A DNA stretch of 64,000 bases from Microbispora sp. ZYX-F-249 (GCF_039649665.1 NZ_JBDJAW010000004.1:62001-126000); one strand, 5' to 3'. Shown: positions 49,317 through 57,685, numbered from the stretch's first letter. Made by a program: numbers and translations. The notes: generated from the letters alone by a model not told the origin.

Positions 49317-49834
49317 TTGATCGCGATAGGTCCGCCGGCTATGACATCCGGGATATGCGGGAGGACGACGCCGCCCAGGTCCTCGCCATCTACCAAGCGG
49401 GGCTCGACAGCGGTGACGCCAGCTTCGAGATCACCGCCCCCACCTGGCAGGCGTTCGACGCCGCGAAGCTGCCCCTCCACCGGCACGTCGCCGTGGACAC
49501 CACCACCGGGCAGGTGATCGGCTGGGTCGCCGTCAGCGCCGTCTCCGGCCGCTGCGTGTACGCCGGGGTCGTCGAGCACTCCGTCTACGTCGATCCCGCC
49601 CACTCCGGCCGGGGAGTCGGGATGGCGCTGCTGAACGCCCTGATCCGGTCCACCGAGGCCGAGGGCGTCTGGACCATCCAGTCGGGCGTCTTCCCCGAGA
49701 ACACCGCCAGCCTGCGCCTGCACGAGAAGGCCGGCTTCCGCGTCGTCGGCGTCCGCCACCACATCGGCCGCCATCACGACCGCTGGCGCGACGTCGTCCT
49801 CCTCGAACGCCGCAGCACCGTCACGGGTCTCTGA
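49313..49834 (+). CDS. GNAT acetyltransferase, phosphinothricin-acetyltransferase-like
   Basis: A 173-residue GNAT protein. YDIRDMREDDAAQVLAIYQAG and DSGDASFEITAPTW are typical of the PAT/MddA branch; acetyl-CoA binding is in VDPAHSGRGVGMALLNAL and the end has AGFRVVGVRHHIGRHHDRWRD. Relatives N-acetylate phosphinothricin or methionine sulfoximine, giving resistance. The ATG overlaps the GAP1-like gene's stop (ATGA) with AGAGGGAGC upstream, so it is translated together with the GTPase system; whether it is functionally part of it is open. Confidence 0.88.
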   Translation: MIDRDRSAGYDIRDMREDDAAQVLAIYQAGLDSGDASFEITAPTWQAFDAAKLPLHRHVAVDTTTGQVIGWVAVSAVSGRCVYAGVVEHSVYVDPAHSGRGVGMALLNALIRSTEAEGVWTIQSGVFPENTASLRLHEKAGFRVVGVRHHIGRHHDRWRDVVLLERRSTVTGL

Positions 49835-49863
49835 CCGCGTTCGATCGACCGTGGGGAGTCTTC

Positions 49864-51084
49864 ATGGAGAACGAAGTGGCGGAGTGGCTCAAGTCGCGAG
49901 CGATACCGCTGGACGGCCTCACACCGGGCGCCGGGACCACCGACCTGGCGCCGTTCCGCGCCGCCCTGGACGGGGTGCGGGTGGTGGGAGTCGGCGAGGG
50001 CACCCATGGCAGCCGGGAGTTCTTCCTGATCAGGCACCGGTTGCTGGAGTTCCTGGTGGAGGAGCTGGGCGTCACGACACTCGCGGTGGAGGCGAGCGCG
50101 TCGGCGTCGCGGGCCGTGGACGACTACGTGCGGGGCGGCTCCGGTGATCCGGTCGAGGCGCTCGCCGGTCTGGGCTTCTGGACGCTGCACACCGAGGAGA
50201 TGCTGGCGGTCGTTCAATGGCTGCGCGACCACAACCGCACCGCCGCGGCGAAGGTACGGTTCGTGGGGATCGACCCGCAGCATCCCGCGGCCTCGCTGGA
50301 GGCCCTGCGTACCCACCTCGGCGACGACGCGCCGGACCTGCTCGACCCCCTCGCTCCCCTCACCGGCAAGCGCCTGGGTGTCGGCCCGCCGCTGGACCGG
50401 CGGATCGAAGCCGACGCCCGCCGTGTGGAGGACTTCCTGACCGGCCGGACCGCCGGCCCCGAACGGGACGAAGCGCTGGCGCACGCGCGGATCGTGCGGC
50501 AGAGCGCCGACCTCGCGAGCCGGCCGTTCCGGCATTCGGACCCCGCCGAGACCGTGAGCGTCGCCCGCGACCGGTACCTCGCCGACAACCTCGACCTGCT
50601 CCTGACCGACCCGAACGCCAAGATCGCCCTCTGGGCGCACAACGGCCACATCATGAGGGGCAGCCACAGCGGCGGGTCGGTGCCCGCCATGGGATGGCAC
50701 CTCGCACAGCGCCATGGTGAGGCGTACTACGCCCTCGGCGTGCTGTTCGGAGAAGGCCGGTTCCGGGCCCGGCGGCCACGATTCGGAAAGGTGAACCCGG
50801 CCAGGCCTCCGGCCACCTTCCGGGTTCCGCTCGTCCGCAAACCCACGATCGTGGAGGGCCACCTGGCCGCCGCCTCCCCGGGCGAGTATGTGATCGACCT
50901 GCGGGGCGAGCCGCGGCCCGAGGCGGTGACGCAGTGGCTCGGCGAATCCCTGTTCATGCGGAGCTACGGCGGCCTGGTGGCGAGGCGGTTCACCTACAAA
51001 CTCAGCTACATGCCCACCGTGCTCGCCGAGCACTTCGACGGCATCGCCTTCGTGCCCGAGACCACCGCCTCCACGGCTCTGTAG
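49864..51084 (+). CDS. Erythromycin-esterase family protein
   Basis: A 406-residue member of the EreA/succinoglycan-biosynthesis-type hydrolase family. The conserved GEGTHGSREFFLIRHRL carries catalytic His and Glu; TTLAVEASAS, RFVGIDPQHP and LWAHNGHIMRG complete the active site. Some members inactivate macrolides by opening the lactone ring; many actinobacterial ones have unknown substrates, so resistance is only a possibility. The ATG has GGGGAG upstream. It lies 29 nt after the GNAT gene and 6 nt before a small kinase. Confidence 0.88.
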   Translation: MENEVAEWLKSRAIPLDGLTPGAGTTDLAPFRAALDGVRVVGVGEGTHGSREFFLIRHRLLEFLVEELGVTTLAVEASASASRAVDDYVRGGSGDPVEALAGLGFWTLHTEEMLAVVQWLRDHNRTAAAKVRFVGIDPQHPAASLEALRTHLGDDAPDLLDPLAPLTGKRLGVGPPLDRRIEADARRVEDFLTGRTAGPERDEALAHARIVRQSADLASRPFRHSDPAETVSVARDRYLADNLDLLLTDPNAKIALWAHNGHIMRGSHSGGSVPAMGWHLAQRHGEAYYALGVLFGEGRFRARRPRFGKVNPARPPATFRVPLVRKPTIVEGHLAAASPGEYVIDLRGEPRPEAVTQWLGESLFMRSYGGLVARRFTYKLSYMPTVLAEHFDGIAFVPETTASTAL

Positions 51085-51090
51085 GCCCCG

Positions 51091-51579
51091 ATGGCCAAGG
51101 TGTTGATCACCGGGATGTCGGGAACCGGTAAGTCGACCGCACTCCAGATCTTGGGCGCACGAGGGCACCGAGTCGTGGACACGGACTACGGCCATTGGAG
51201 CCACTGGGTCACCCTCCCGGACGGGTCGCCGGACTGGGTGTGGCGTGAGGAGGCGATGACCGATCTGCTCGCCGGCCACACGGAGGGCGCCTTGTTCGTG
51301 GCCGGCTGCAAGAGCAACCAGGGCCGGTTCTATCCGCTGTTCGACCACGTCGTGTTGCTGAGCGCGCCCGCCGAGGTGCTGCTGGCCCGGGTCGGGGAGC
51401 GGACCGGCAATCCGTACGGGAAGCGGCCGGAGGAACGGGACGCGATCCTGGAGAACCTGCGCGTCGTCGAGCCGCTGCTGCGGGCCACCGCCACCGTGGA
51501 GATCGACGCTCGCGCTCCTATCGAGCATGTCGTCCGGCAGCTCGAGGTGCTTGCCGCGGCGCCGACTCCACTCACCTGA
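51091..51579 (+). CDS. Small P-loop kinase (AAA/shikimate-kinase-like)
   Basis: A 162-residue P-loop NTPase with Walker A GMSGTGKST (residues 8-16), a DTDYGHW substrate-side segment and a LARVGERTGNPYGKRPEERD lid with several arginines. It resembles shikimate- or gluconate-kinase-like proteins found next to resistance genes in actinomycetes. The substrate is unknown. It lies 6 nt downstream of the esterase-like gene and is probably co-transcribed with it. Confidence 0.82.
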   Translation: MAKVLITGMSGTGKSTALQILGARGHRVVDTDYGHWSHWVTLPDGSPDWVWREEAMTDLLAGHTEGALFVAGCKSNQGRFYPLFDHVVLLSAPAEVLLARVGERTGNPYGKRPEERDAILENLRVVEPLLRATATVEIDARAPIEHVVRQLEVLAAAPTPLT

Positions 51580-51584
51580 GCAAC

Positions 51585-51866
51585 TCAAGGCATGGGCGAG
51601 CCGACGCGATGCAGAGTTCCGTCAGAGTCGATGTAGGCGAACTCTCGAAGTCCGTATGGAGTGTCGTGAGGCTCGCCGAGGCGGCCGGTGACGTCCGCGG
51701 CGGCCCATTCGGCGTACACGGCATCGGCGTCCGAGACGTAGAGGTAGACGGCCGCAGCGGTGCGGGCAGGATCGTGCTCATTCCACTCGGTCAGATGGAG
51801 CGAAACCGACCCCCGAGCGACGAACCCATACCTCGGTGACTTCGACAACAGAACATCATCCCTCAC
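51585..51866 (-). CDS. VOC-family (bleomycin-resistance-like) protein, N-terminally truncated
   Basis: A 93-residue fragment matching the last three quarters of a VOC-fold resistance protein (YGFVARGSVSLHLTEW, AAVYLYVSDADAVYAEWAA, GLREFAYIDSDGTLHRVG). Family members are about 115-125 residues; the first beta-alpha unit with one metal or ligand half-site is missing, and the upstream frame does not supply it. The start would be a GTG at 51866. It is probably a decayed gene at the edge of the lower-GC patch. Confidence 0.6.
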   Translation of the reverse strand: MRDDVLLSKSPRYGFVARGSVSLHLTEWNEHDPARTAAAVYLYVSDADAVYAEWAAADVTGRLGEPHDTPYGLREFAYIDSDGTLHRVGSPMP

Positions 51867-51897
51867 GTTGTGGTGAAAGCATGGAATGACGGAGACC

Positions 51898-51919
51898 TGC
51901 GCCAGCGCGGACTGGCGCA
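51898..51919. repeat. Short inverted repeat before lipoprotein gene
   Basis: TGCGCCAG-CGCGGA-CTGGCGCA, perfect 8-bp arms with a 6-nt loop, 22 nt before the lipoprotein start. It could form an mRNA hairpin in the leader or be an operator. Confidence 0.4.
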
Positions 51920-51941
51920 GGCTCCTCTCATGGGAGCCCTG

Positions 51942-52406
51942 ATGCCAAAACTACATGCAACTCGCGCTGGCGCTATCGCGAGAGCGGCTCTTCTGAGCGG
52001 CCTCATCACGACATTGACCGCCGGATGCACTGGAGCAACTACCTACGCTGCCGCAGCAAACGGGGAATCTACTGCCCAAAAGAACACGGGAGTTCCGGCC
52101 GAACAGCGCTACACACAACTACGTTGTTACAGCGTGGCCAGCCCCGAAGGGCACTTCGTCGAAGTTAGGTTCCCGCGCAAAGCAGGAGAGTTGCAGGAGC
52201 CGCAGATCACGCCTGAGGGGGCGAAGGACGCTTGTGCCACGCTATTCCGCGAGGGTCGACTCGTGGAAGGCGTAGCGAAAAACATCACTTCCCCCGGTGG
52301 CACCGAGGGTAAAATCCCCTTGCTTTTTGTCTGCACTACAGACACATCTCGTTTCGCTGTGTTCCCTTCAAAACCATGCCAAGCGATGGGGCTTAACGAG
52401 GCATAG
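51942..52406 (+). CDS. Putative lipoprotein of atypical base composition
   Basis: A 154-residue exported protein with a signal peptide (LHATRAGAIARAALLSGLIT) and lipobox LTAGC. The mature part contains three further cysteines and a compact domain (RCYSVASPEGHFVEVRFPRK). No family is recognised. The ATG at 51942 is chosen because GGGAG lies 6 nt upstream and the signal peptide follows at once. GC content (about 57%) and codon choice are clearly lower than in neighbours, which suggests transfer. Confidence 0.65.
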   Translation: MPKLHATRAGAIARAALLSGLITTLTAGCTGATTYAAAANGESTAQKNTGVPAEQRYTQLRCYSVASPEGHFVEVRFPRKAGELQEPQITPEGAKDACATLFREGRLVEGVAKNITSPGGTEGKIPLLFVCTTDTSRFAVFPSKPCQAMGLNEA

Positions 52407-52753
52407 CTTCCACTTCTGGCCGCCTTTCCCGTCGTCTGCCCGTCATGCTCAAACGTTCATATGGGCGGATAGGGGCGGGTGGTAGTCCGCATGATTGAGG
52501 TGGACGGGCGCCTGGTGTACGCGGTCTGCCGAATTACGCTTTCAGAAATCAAGGCGGCGGCGCTGCGCGCCGCCGCACAGCGGCCCGTCGCCCGCCCGCC
52601 GTCCGGGCGTGCGGCCTGGGGGCCGGTCCCGGCCAGCGGCGGCTCGGGCCGCCCGCCGCACGCTCACTACGCCGTACCCAACGCACCCGGCGCCGACGGC
52701 GCCGCACCGCCGGAACGATTCGCCAACCGCCCATCGCGGGACCGCAGTCCTTC
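52407..52753. other. Intergenic stretch with a GC-rich hairpin block
   Basis: No convincing gene is seen. The first 140 nt are AT-richer; 52549-52740 abruptly becomes extremely GC-rich and contains a 10-bp stem with a 3-nt loop (GCGGCGGCGC at 52554-52563 with 52567-52576). Open frames cross the block, but their sequences are low-complexity Ala/Pro/Arg. The abrupt shift may mark an inserted repeat. Confidence 0.5.
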
Positions 52754-53197
52754 ATGTACCTTCTCGTCGTGGATGGCTCGAATCCTGACGCTGCGTCGAG
52801 GGAGAGAATCCCCTCCGGGTGTGCCATTGTCTTTGTGCTCTTCGGTCTTGTCTTCGTACTCGCTGGCGTCCGATGGATTGGGCCTGCACTGCAGGCCGCG
52901 AAGGGCGAAGGAATCCGTGGCACATTGACGATCGAGACAAGGAACTGCCGCAAGGGATGCGACTGGAGCGGCGAGTTCGTGTCCAGCGATGGGCGGCTTC
53001 GAGTCGCCGACGTGCACACCGATGATTTGAACCACAAAACGCAGGTAGGCGATCGCGTTGCTGTCCTGTACGTAGGAGACAAGGCATATGCGCCTGAAGG
53101 GTCCACCGAGTGGCTCGGCTGGGTCGTTGCCATGCTCGTCGGGGTCACAATCATGGGATGGACGATCTGGGTCTGGCGGTTCTCCGGTCGATCCTGA
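52754..53197 (+). CDS. Putative two-helix membrane protein of lower GC
   Basis: A 147-residue protein with a membrane helix at about 22-42 (CAIVFVLFGLVFVLAGV), a soluble domain with two nearby cysteines (RNCRKGCDWSGEFVSSDG) and VGDRVAVLYVGDKAYAPEG, and a second helix near the C-terminus (LGWVVAMLVGVTIMGWTIWV). The pattern is like DUF3592-type proteins, but this is a guess. There is no ribosome site; the GC-rich block directly upstream may have replaced the original 5' end. Base composition is low for the window. Confidence 0.5.
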   Translation: MYLLVVDGSNPDAASRERIPSGCAIVFVLFGLVFVLAGVRWIGPALQAAKGEGIRGTLTIETRNCRKGCDWSGEFVSSDGRLRVADVHTDDLNHKTQVGDRVAVLYVGDKAYAPEGSTEWLGWVVAMLVGVTIMGWTIWVWRFSGRS

Positions 53198-53657
53198 GCA
53201 GTTGCTGGCAGAAATAGCTGCGAGGACCATCGACGGGGCCGTTCAGCCGGCGGTACCACCTCGGTTGACAGCAGTTGCCTCCGGCGGGGGCCTCGGCTCC
53301 GGGGTGATCGCCTGCGCGTCAGCCGGGGCCGTAGCTGGCTGAGGTGGAGACCTGATCATCCCGCCCGCCACGACCCAGGCAAGCCCAGCACACCGGCTCC
53401 TACGGCTCAAGCCCGTCTGTGACCCCTGGCGTCCAATTGCCGAGGAACGGCGACCGGCTGACGTACACGCGAAGACGGGCTTGCCCCTCCGTCCCCGGCC
53501 CGCTGCCGCTCCGCGGTGGGTCGAGGCAGACGGGATGATCAGGGAGGCGAGGCGTGCGCGTCCGCGGAGGAGCACCCCCGATCGCGTGCCCCGAGCGTGC
53601 CCTAAGTCAGGGTCAGACACGGGGAATCAGGGGTACTCGCGGATCAAGAAACGAAGA
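53198..53657. other. Non-coding accessory stretch beside tRNA-Tyr
   Basis: No supported gene is seen. It contains an inverted repeat with perfect 11-bp arms (CAAGCCCGTCT at 53408-53418 and its complement at 53473-53483) around 54 nt, and mixed base composition. Open frames on both strands lack recognisable domains. No transposase or integrase is preserved. Confidence 0.5.
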
Positions 53658-53691
53658 AGCCCCCGACCGGCATCTCTGCTGATCAGGGGCT
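53658..53691 (-). terminator. Terminator-like hairpin after tRNA-Tyr
   Basis: AGCCCC and GGGGCT enclose a 22-nt loop with further partial pairing (GA/TC); on the minus strand it is followed by TTCTTCGTTTCTTG. It begins 15 nt past the tRNA 3' end. Confidence 0.5.
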
Positions 53692-53705
53692 ACTTTTCCT
53701 GCTGG

Positions 53706-53787
53706 TGGCAGGTCCAGGGTTCGAACCTGGGTAGGCTGAGCCGACGGTTTTACAGACCGCTCCCTTTGGCCACTCGGGCAACCTGCC
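53706..53787 (-). tRNA. tRNA-Tyr (GTA)
   Basis: The minus strand has acceptor GGCAGGT with ACCTGCC, a class II long variable arm, anticodon loop CTGTAAA (GTA) and T arm CCAGG-TTCGAAC-CCTGG. CCA is not encoded. Its 3' end faces the lower-GC accessory patch, the usual side for integrated elements. Confidence 0.93.
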
Positions 53788-53945
53788 TTGTCTTCCGCTC
53801 GCTGCGGCGACAGGTAGAAGAATAGCGGACTTCCCGGGTGCACGTGACATGGGTTCCGGCTCGGCCCCCTCACACGATCGCCCGGCAGCAGGCGGCCCCG
53901 GAAAACCGGGAGCGGACGCGGCGAACGGGCGGCCATAGTGGGACG

Positions 53946-54425
53946 GTGATCAGACAGGCTGAGCCGGCGGATCTCGCGGCCCTGGCGGAGATCGAGACGG
54001 CGGCGGACGGGATGTTCGTGCCGCTCGGCATCGTCTTCCCGCCGGGCACCACGGTCGTCGAAGGGTGCGACGATCCCGGGCGTGTCATCGTGGCGGGCCG
54101 GCCGCCGGTGGGGTTCGCCCTGGTCGGGGTGGTCGACGGGCTGACCCACCTCGAACAGATCGCCGTGCATCCCGACCACGGCAATCGAGGGATCGGGACC
54201 CGGCTCCTCGACGCCGTCTGCGCGGCGGCCGCGCGGGCCGGCAGCGCCGCGGTGACGCTGACGACGTTCCGGGACGTGCCGTGGAACGCCCCCTGGTACG
54301 CCCGGCGCGGCTTCCACGTCGTACGACCCCACGCGTGGGGGCCGGAGCTCACCGGGCTCGTCGAGCACGAACGGTCCCTCGGCATCGAGGTGGCGCCCCG
54401 CGTCGTCATGAGGAAGGACCTCTGA
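53946..54425 (+). CDS. GNAT-family acetyltransferase
   Basis: A 159-residue GNAT protein: IRQAEPADLAALAEIETAAD at the start, HLEQIAVHPDHGNRGIGTRL with the acetyl-CoA pyrophosphate loop, and NAPWYARRGFHVV near the end. The acceptor substrate is unknown. The GTG at 53946 begins the fold; CATAGT lies 7 nt upstream and no ribosome site is seen, so the message may be leaderless. It is followed 54 nt later by yajQ. Confidence 0.85.
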   Translation: MIRQAEPADLAALAEIETAADGMFVPLGIVFPPGTTVVEGCDDPGRVIVAGRPPVGFALVGVVDGLTHLEQIAVHPDHGNRGIGTRLLDAVCAAAARAGSAAVTLTTFRDVPWNAPWYARRGFHVVRPHAWGPELTGLVEHERSLGIEVAPRVVMRKDL

Positions 54426-54479
54426 TCACATCGGCGCCCACTAATCTCGAAGGGCAACGGAGAGAGGACACGGACACCG

Positions 54480-54971
54480 ATGGCCGACAGCAGTTTCGAC
54501 GTGGTGAGCAAGATCGACCGGCAGGAGGTCGACAACGCCCTGAACCAGACGGTCAAGGAGGTCGGGCACCGCTTCGACTTCAAGGGCACCGGCGCGAGCA
54601 TCTCCTGGTCGGGGCAGAAGGACATCGAGATCAAGGCGAACAGCGAGGAGCGGGCCAACGCCGTCCTCGACGTCTTCAAGGACAAGGTCGTCAAGCGCAA
54701 CCTGTCCCTCAAGATCCTGGACGCGGGCGAGCCGAAGCTGTCCGGCAAGGAGTACCGCCTGATGGTGTCCCTCAAGGAGGGCATCGACCAGGAGAACGCC
54801 AAGAAGATCTCCAAGCTGATCCGGGACGAGGGCCCGAAGGGCGTGAAGGCGCAGATCCAGGGCGAGGAGCTCCGGGTCAGCTCCAAGAAGAAGGACGACC
54901 TCCAGGAGGTGATCTCCCTGCTCAAGGGCAAGGACCTCGACATCGCCCTTCAGTTCGTCAACTACCGGTGA
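54480..54971 (+). CDS. yajQ: YajQ family nucleotide-binding protein
   Basis: A 163-residue UPF0234/YajQ protein with two ferredoxin-like domains. It begins [20 protein letters not shown], has [19 protein letters not shown]-like [14 protein letters not shown] and ends [10 protein letters not shown], all typical. Relatives bind nucleotides, and some bind cyclic di-GMP and act with transcription factors. Full length. It is followed by a good terminator. Confidence 0.95.
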   Translation: MADSSFDVVSKIDRQEVDNALNQTVKEVGHRFDFKGTGASISWSGQKDIEIKANSEERANAVLDVFKDKVVKRNLSLKILDAGEPKLSGKEYRLMVSLKEGIDQENAKKISKLIRDEGPKGVKAQIQGEELRVSSKKKDDLQEVISLLKGKDLDIALQFVNYR

Positions 54972-54998
54972 TACGCATCACAGCCTGACACACGGATC

Positions 54999-55028
54999 AA
55001 GGCCCTGACCTGCGGGTTCAGGGCCTTT
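54999..55028 (+). terminator. Hairpin terminator after yajQ
   Basis: AAGGCCCTGA pairs perfectly with TCAGGGCCTT (10 bp, 9-nt loop), followed by TT, 27 nt after the yajQ stop. Confidence 0.85.
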
Positions 55029-55061
55029 GTCAGTTTCGGCCGACCCCCGCGTCATGACCAT

Positions 55062-55091
55062 TTGATTGCCCGAAGCAACGATCACTATATG
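55062..55091 (+). promoter_or_regulatory. Promoter of the MFS-YceI-MarR operon
   Basis: TTGATT (55062-55067), an 18-bp spacer and TATATG (55086-55091) form a sigma-70-like promoter, unusually AT-rich for the window. Transcription would start near 55098, about 38 nt before the MFS start codon. Confidence 0.6.
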
Positions 55092-55095
55092 ATTG

Positions 55096-55110
55096 CTTAG
55101 GGAAACTAAG
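55096..55110. promoter_or_regulatory. Operator candidate for the MarR regulator
   Basis: CTTAG-GGAAA-CTAAG, perfect 5-bp arms and 5-bp spacer, covering the predicted transcription start. A TGATTGC direct repeat (55063-55069, 55090-55096) flanks it. Position and size fit a MarR-family site; the cognate regulator is probably the third gene of the operon. Confidence 0.5.
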
Positions 55111-55135
55111 TTTGATCGTACGGGGAAGGACTTCG

Positions 55136-57685
55136 ATGGCGAATCCGATGACCAAGGAGACGCCGCCGGGAACGGCGGCCCCGGGAATGACGCACCGGGA
55201 GATCCTGGAGGCGCTCTCGGGGCTGCTGCTCGGAATGTTCGTCGCGATCCTGTCGTCGACCGTCGTGGCGAACGCGCTTCCCACCATCATGGTGGAGCTG
55301 AAGGCGGACGAGACGACCTACACCTGGGTCATCACCGCGACCCTGCTCGCGGCGACGGTCTCGACGCCGATCTGGGGCAAGCTGGCCGACCTGACGAGCA
55401 AGAAGGTGCTCATCCAGATCGGCCTGACCGTGTACGTGATCGGGTCCGTCATCGCCGGCCTGTCGCAGAACCCCACGATGCTGATCTCGGCGCGGGTGGT
55501 GCAGGGCCTGGGCGTCGGCGGCCTCACCGCGCTCTCCCAGGTCATCATGGCGGCGATGATCCCGCCGCGGGAGCGGGGGCGCTACTCGGGCTACCTGGGG
55601 GCGGTGTTCGCGGTCGCCACGATCGGCGGCCCGCTGATCGGCGGCCTCATCGTGGACACCGACTGGCTCGGCTGGCGCTGGTGCTTCTACGTCGGCGTGC
55701 CGTTCGCGATCATCTCGCTCATCGTGCTGCAGAAGACCCTGCACCTGCCCGTGGTCAAGCGGAAGGTGCGCATCGACTGGGGCGGCGCGGTCCTCATCGC
55801 CGCCTCGGTCTCGCTGCTGCTGATCTGGGTGTCCTTCGCGGGCAACAAGTACGACTGGCTGTCGTGGCAGACCGGCGCGATGGTCGGCGGGGCCGTCGTC
55901 CTCGCGGCGCTGTTCCTCCTGGTCGAGACGAAGGCCAGTGAGCCCATCGTCCCGCTGCGCCTGTTCCGGATGCGGACGGTCAGCCTCTCCGTGGTCGCCA
56001 GCGTGCTGGTCGGCGTGGCCATGTTCGGCGCGACGACCTTCCTCAGCCAGTACTTCCAGCTCGCCCGGGGTGAGACGCCCACGGTGGCCGGCCTCATGAC
56101 GCTGCCGATGATCCTCGGCCTGGCGCTCTCCTCGACCGTCTCCGGGCAGATCATCACCCGCAGCGGCCGCTGGAAGGTCTTCCTGGTCTCCGGCACGTTC
56201 TTCCTCACCGCCGGCTTCGCGCTCATGGGCACGCTGCGGTACGACACCGACTACTGGATCGTGGCCGTCTTCATGTTCCTCGTCGGTGTGGGCGTGGGCA
56301 TGAGCCAGCAGAACCTCGTGCTCGCCGTGCAGAACGAGGTGCGGGCGGAGGACCTCGGCGCGGGCAGCTCCGTGGTCGCGTTCTTCCGGTCCCTCGGCGG
56401 CGCGATCGGCGTGTCGGCGCTGGGCGCCGTGATGGTCCACCGCGTCAGGAACTACCTGGAGGAGGGCCTTTCGGCGCTGGGCGTCAGCGGGACCGGCGGA
56501 GACAGCGGCGCGATCCCCGACCTCGCCGCGATGCCCGCCCCGATCCGCACCGTCGTCGAGAGCGCGTACGGCCACGGCGTCGGCGACCTGTTCCTCTACG
56601 CCGCGCCGGCCGCCTTCCTGGCGCTGCTCGCCGTGCTGTTCATCAAGGAGATCCCGCTGCGGACCAGCGCGATCACCGTCCGCGCCGACGGGCGGGAACC
56701 CGACGAGACCCTCACCCCCGAGCTCTCCCACCAGCGGGGCGGCGCCGCGCCCGGACGTCACGCGCAGCGCGACAGGCAGCGGCCGATCACGGCCGGCGCC
56801 GAGGTCGCCTCGCCGAACGGCCACGCCCTCACGCAGCCCCTGAACGCGCAGCCCCTGAACGCGCAGGTTCTCACCGCCACGCAGGCCCAGCCGTACGCCG
56901 CCGTGGCGATGGACACGCATGGCCCGGGCGGCGTGGAGATCCGCGGGTTCGTCAAGGGCCAGGACGGCGTGCCCGTGGGCCGCGCCACGCTCACGCTGAT
57001 CGACGTACGCGGCCACCAGCTCGGCCGTACGGTCACCCGGGACGACGGGGGCTACACGCTCCAGACTCCGGGCGGCGGGACGTACGTGCTGATCGCGTCG
57101 GCGGGCGACCGGGAGCCGCAGGTCGCGACGCTGGTCGTGGGCGATCAGCCGGTGGACTTCGACATGGTGCTCGCGGCCTCGGGCCGGCTCGTCGGCACCG
57201 TGCGCGGGACGGACGGCGCGCCGGTCGCCGAAGCGGTGGTCGTCGTGACCGACGTGCGCGGCGAGGTCGTGGCCACGAGCGCGACCGACGCCGAGGGCGG
57301 CTTCGCCTTCTCCGGCATCGTGGCCGGCACCTACACGCTCACGGTCAGCGGCGCGGCGTACCGCCCGGCCGCCGTTCCCATCGAGGTGCTGGGCACCGGT
57401 CAGACCCGGCACGACGTCGTGCTCCTGCCCGGCGCGCGGGTGCGCGGCACGGTCCGCGTCAAGGACGGCGTGCCGCTGGCCGACGCCAGGGTCACGCTGC
57501 TCGACGCCGCGGGCAACGTGGTGGGTGTGGCGACCACCGCCGAGGACGGCGAGTACGCCTTCACCGACCTCACCGGCGGGCAGTACACGATCGTCGCCAG
57601 CGGCTACCCGCCCGTGGCGAGCACGCTGAACCTGGGCGGCCAGGGCGACGAGCCGTACGACGTGTGGCTGGGACACGAGCGATGA
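55136..57685 (+). CDS. DHA2-type MFS drug exporter with three CarboxypepD_reg-like repeats
   Basis: An 849-residue protein. Residues ~20-515 are a 14-helix EmrB/QacA-like proton antiporter (ALPTIMVELKADETTYTWVI, PIWGKLADLTSKK, RVVQGLGVGGLTALSQVIM). After a disordered linker, three beta-sandwich repeats follow (starting near 595, 680 and 767) with the pattern GxVxxxDGxPVxxAxVTL..DxxGxY, as in carboxypeptidase regulatory-like/Cna-B domains. Fourteen-helix exporters have both ends in the cytoplasm, so the repeats would be intracellular, which is unusual. The ATG at 55136 has GGGGAAGGA. It overlaps the YceI gene by 4 nt. Confidence 0.88.
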   Translation: MANPMTKETPPGTAAPGMTHREILEALSGLLLGMFVAILSSTVVANALPTIMVELKADETTYTWVITATLLAATVSTPIWGKLADLTSKKVLIQIGLTVYVIGSVIAGLSQNPTMLISARVVQGLGVGGLTALSQVIMAAMIPPRERGRYSGYLGAVFAVATIGGPLIGGLIVDTDWLGWRWCFYVGVPFAIISLIVLQKTLHLPVVKRKVRIDWGGAVLIAASVSLLLIWVSFAGNKYDWLSWQTGAMVGGAVVLAALFLLVETKASEPIVPLRLFRMRTVSLSVVASVLVGVAMFGATTFLSQYFQLARGETPTVAGLMTLPMILGLALSSTVSGQIITRSGRWKVFLVSGTFFLTAGFALMGTLRYDTDYWIVAVFMFLVGVGVGMSQQNLVLAVQNEVRAEDLGAGSSVVAFFRSLGGAIGVSALGAVMVHRVRNYLEEGLSALGVSGTGGDSGAIPDLAAMPAPIRTVVESAYGHGVGDLFLYAAPAAFLALLAVLFIKEIPLRTSAITVRADGREPDETLTPELSHQRGGAAPGRHAQRDRQRPITAGAEVASPNGHALTQPLNAQPLNAQVLTATQAQPYAAVAMDTHGPGGVEIRGFVKGQDGVPVGRATLTLIDVRGHQLGRTVTRDDGGYTLQTPGGGTYVLIASAGDREPQVATLVVGDQPVDFDMVLAASGRLVGTVRGTDGAPVAEAVVVVTDVRGEVVATSATDAEGGFAFSGIVAGTYTLTVSGAAYRPAAVPIEVLGTGQTRHDVVLLPGARVRGTVRVKDGVPLADARVTLLDAAGNVVGVATTAEDGEYAFTDLTGGQYTIVASGYPPVASTLNLGGQGDEPYDVWLGHER

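Noticed and set aside
52479-52928. A 149-codon plus-strand frame over the GC-rich block
   Set aside because: Low-complexity Ala/Pro/Arg, no ribosome site, and it runs out of frame into the membrane protein gene.
53408-53483. Inverted repeat considered as ends of an insertion sequence
   Set aside because: Only 54 nt lie between the arms, no transposase is present and no target duplication was seen.
55106-57676. An 856-codon open frame opposite the MFS exporter gene
   Set aside because: A high-GC shadow frame: no recognisable domain, His/Arg/Gly-rich composition, and the opposite strand carries a clear transporter with a ribosome site.
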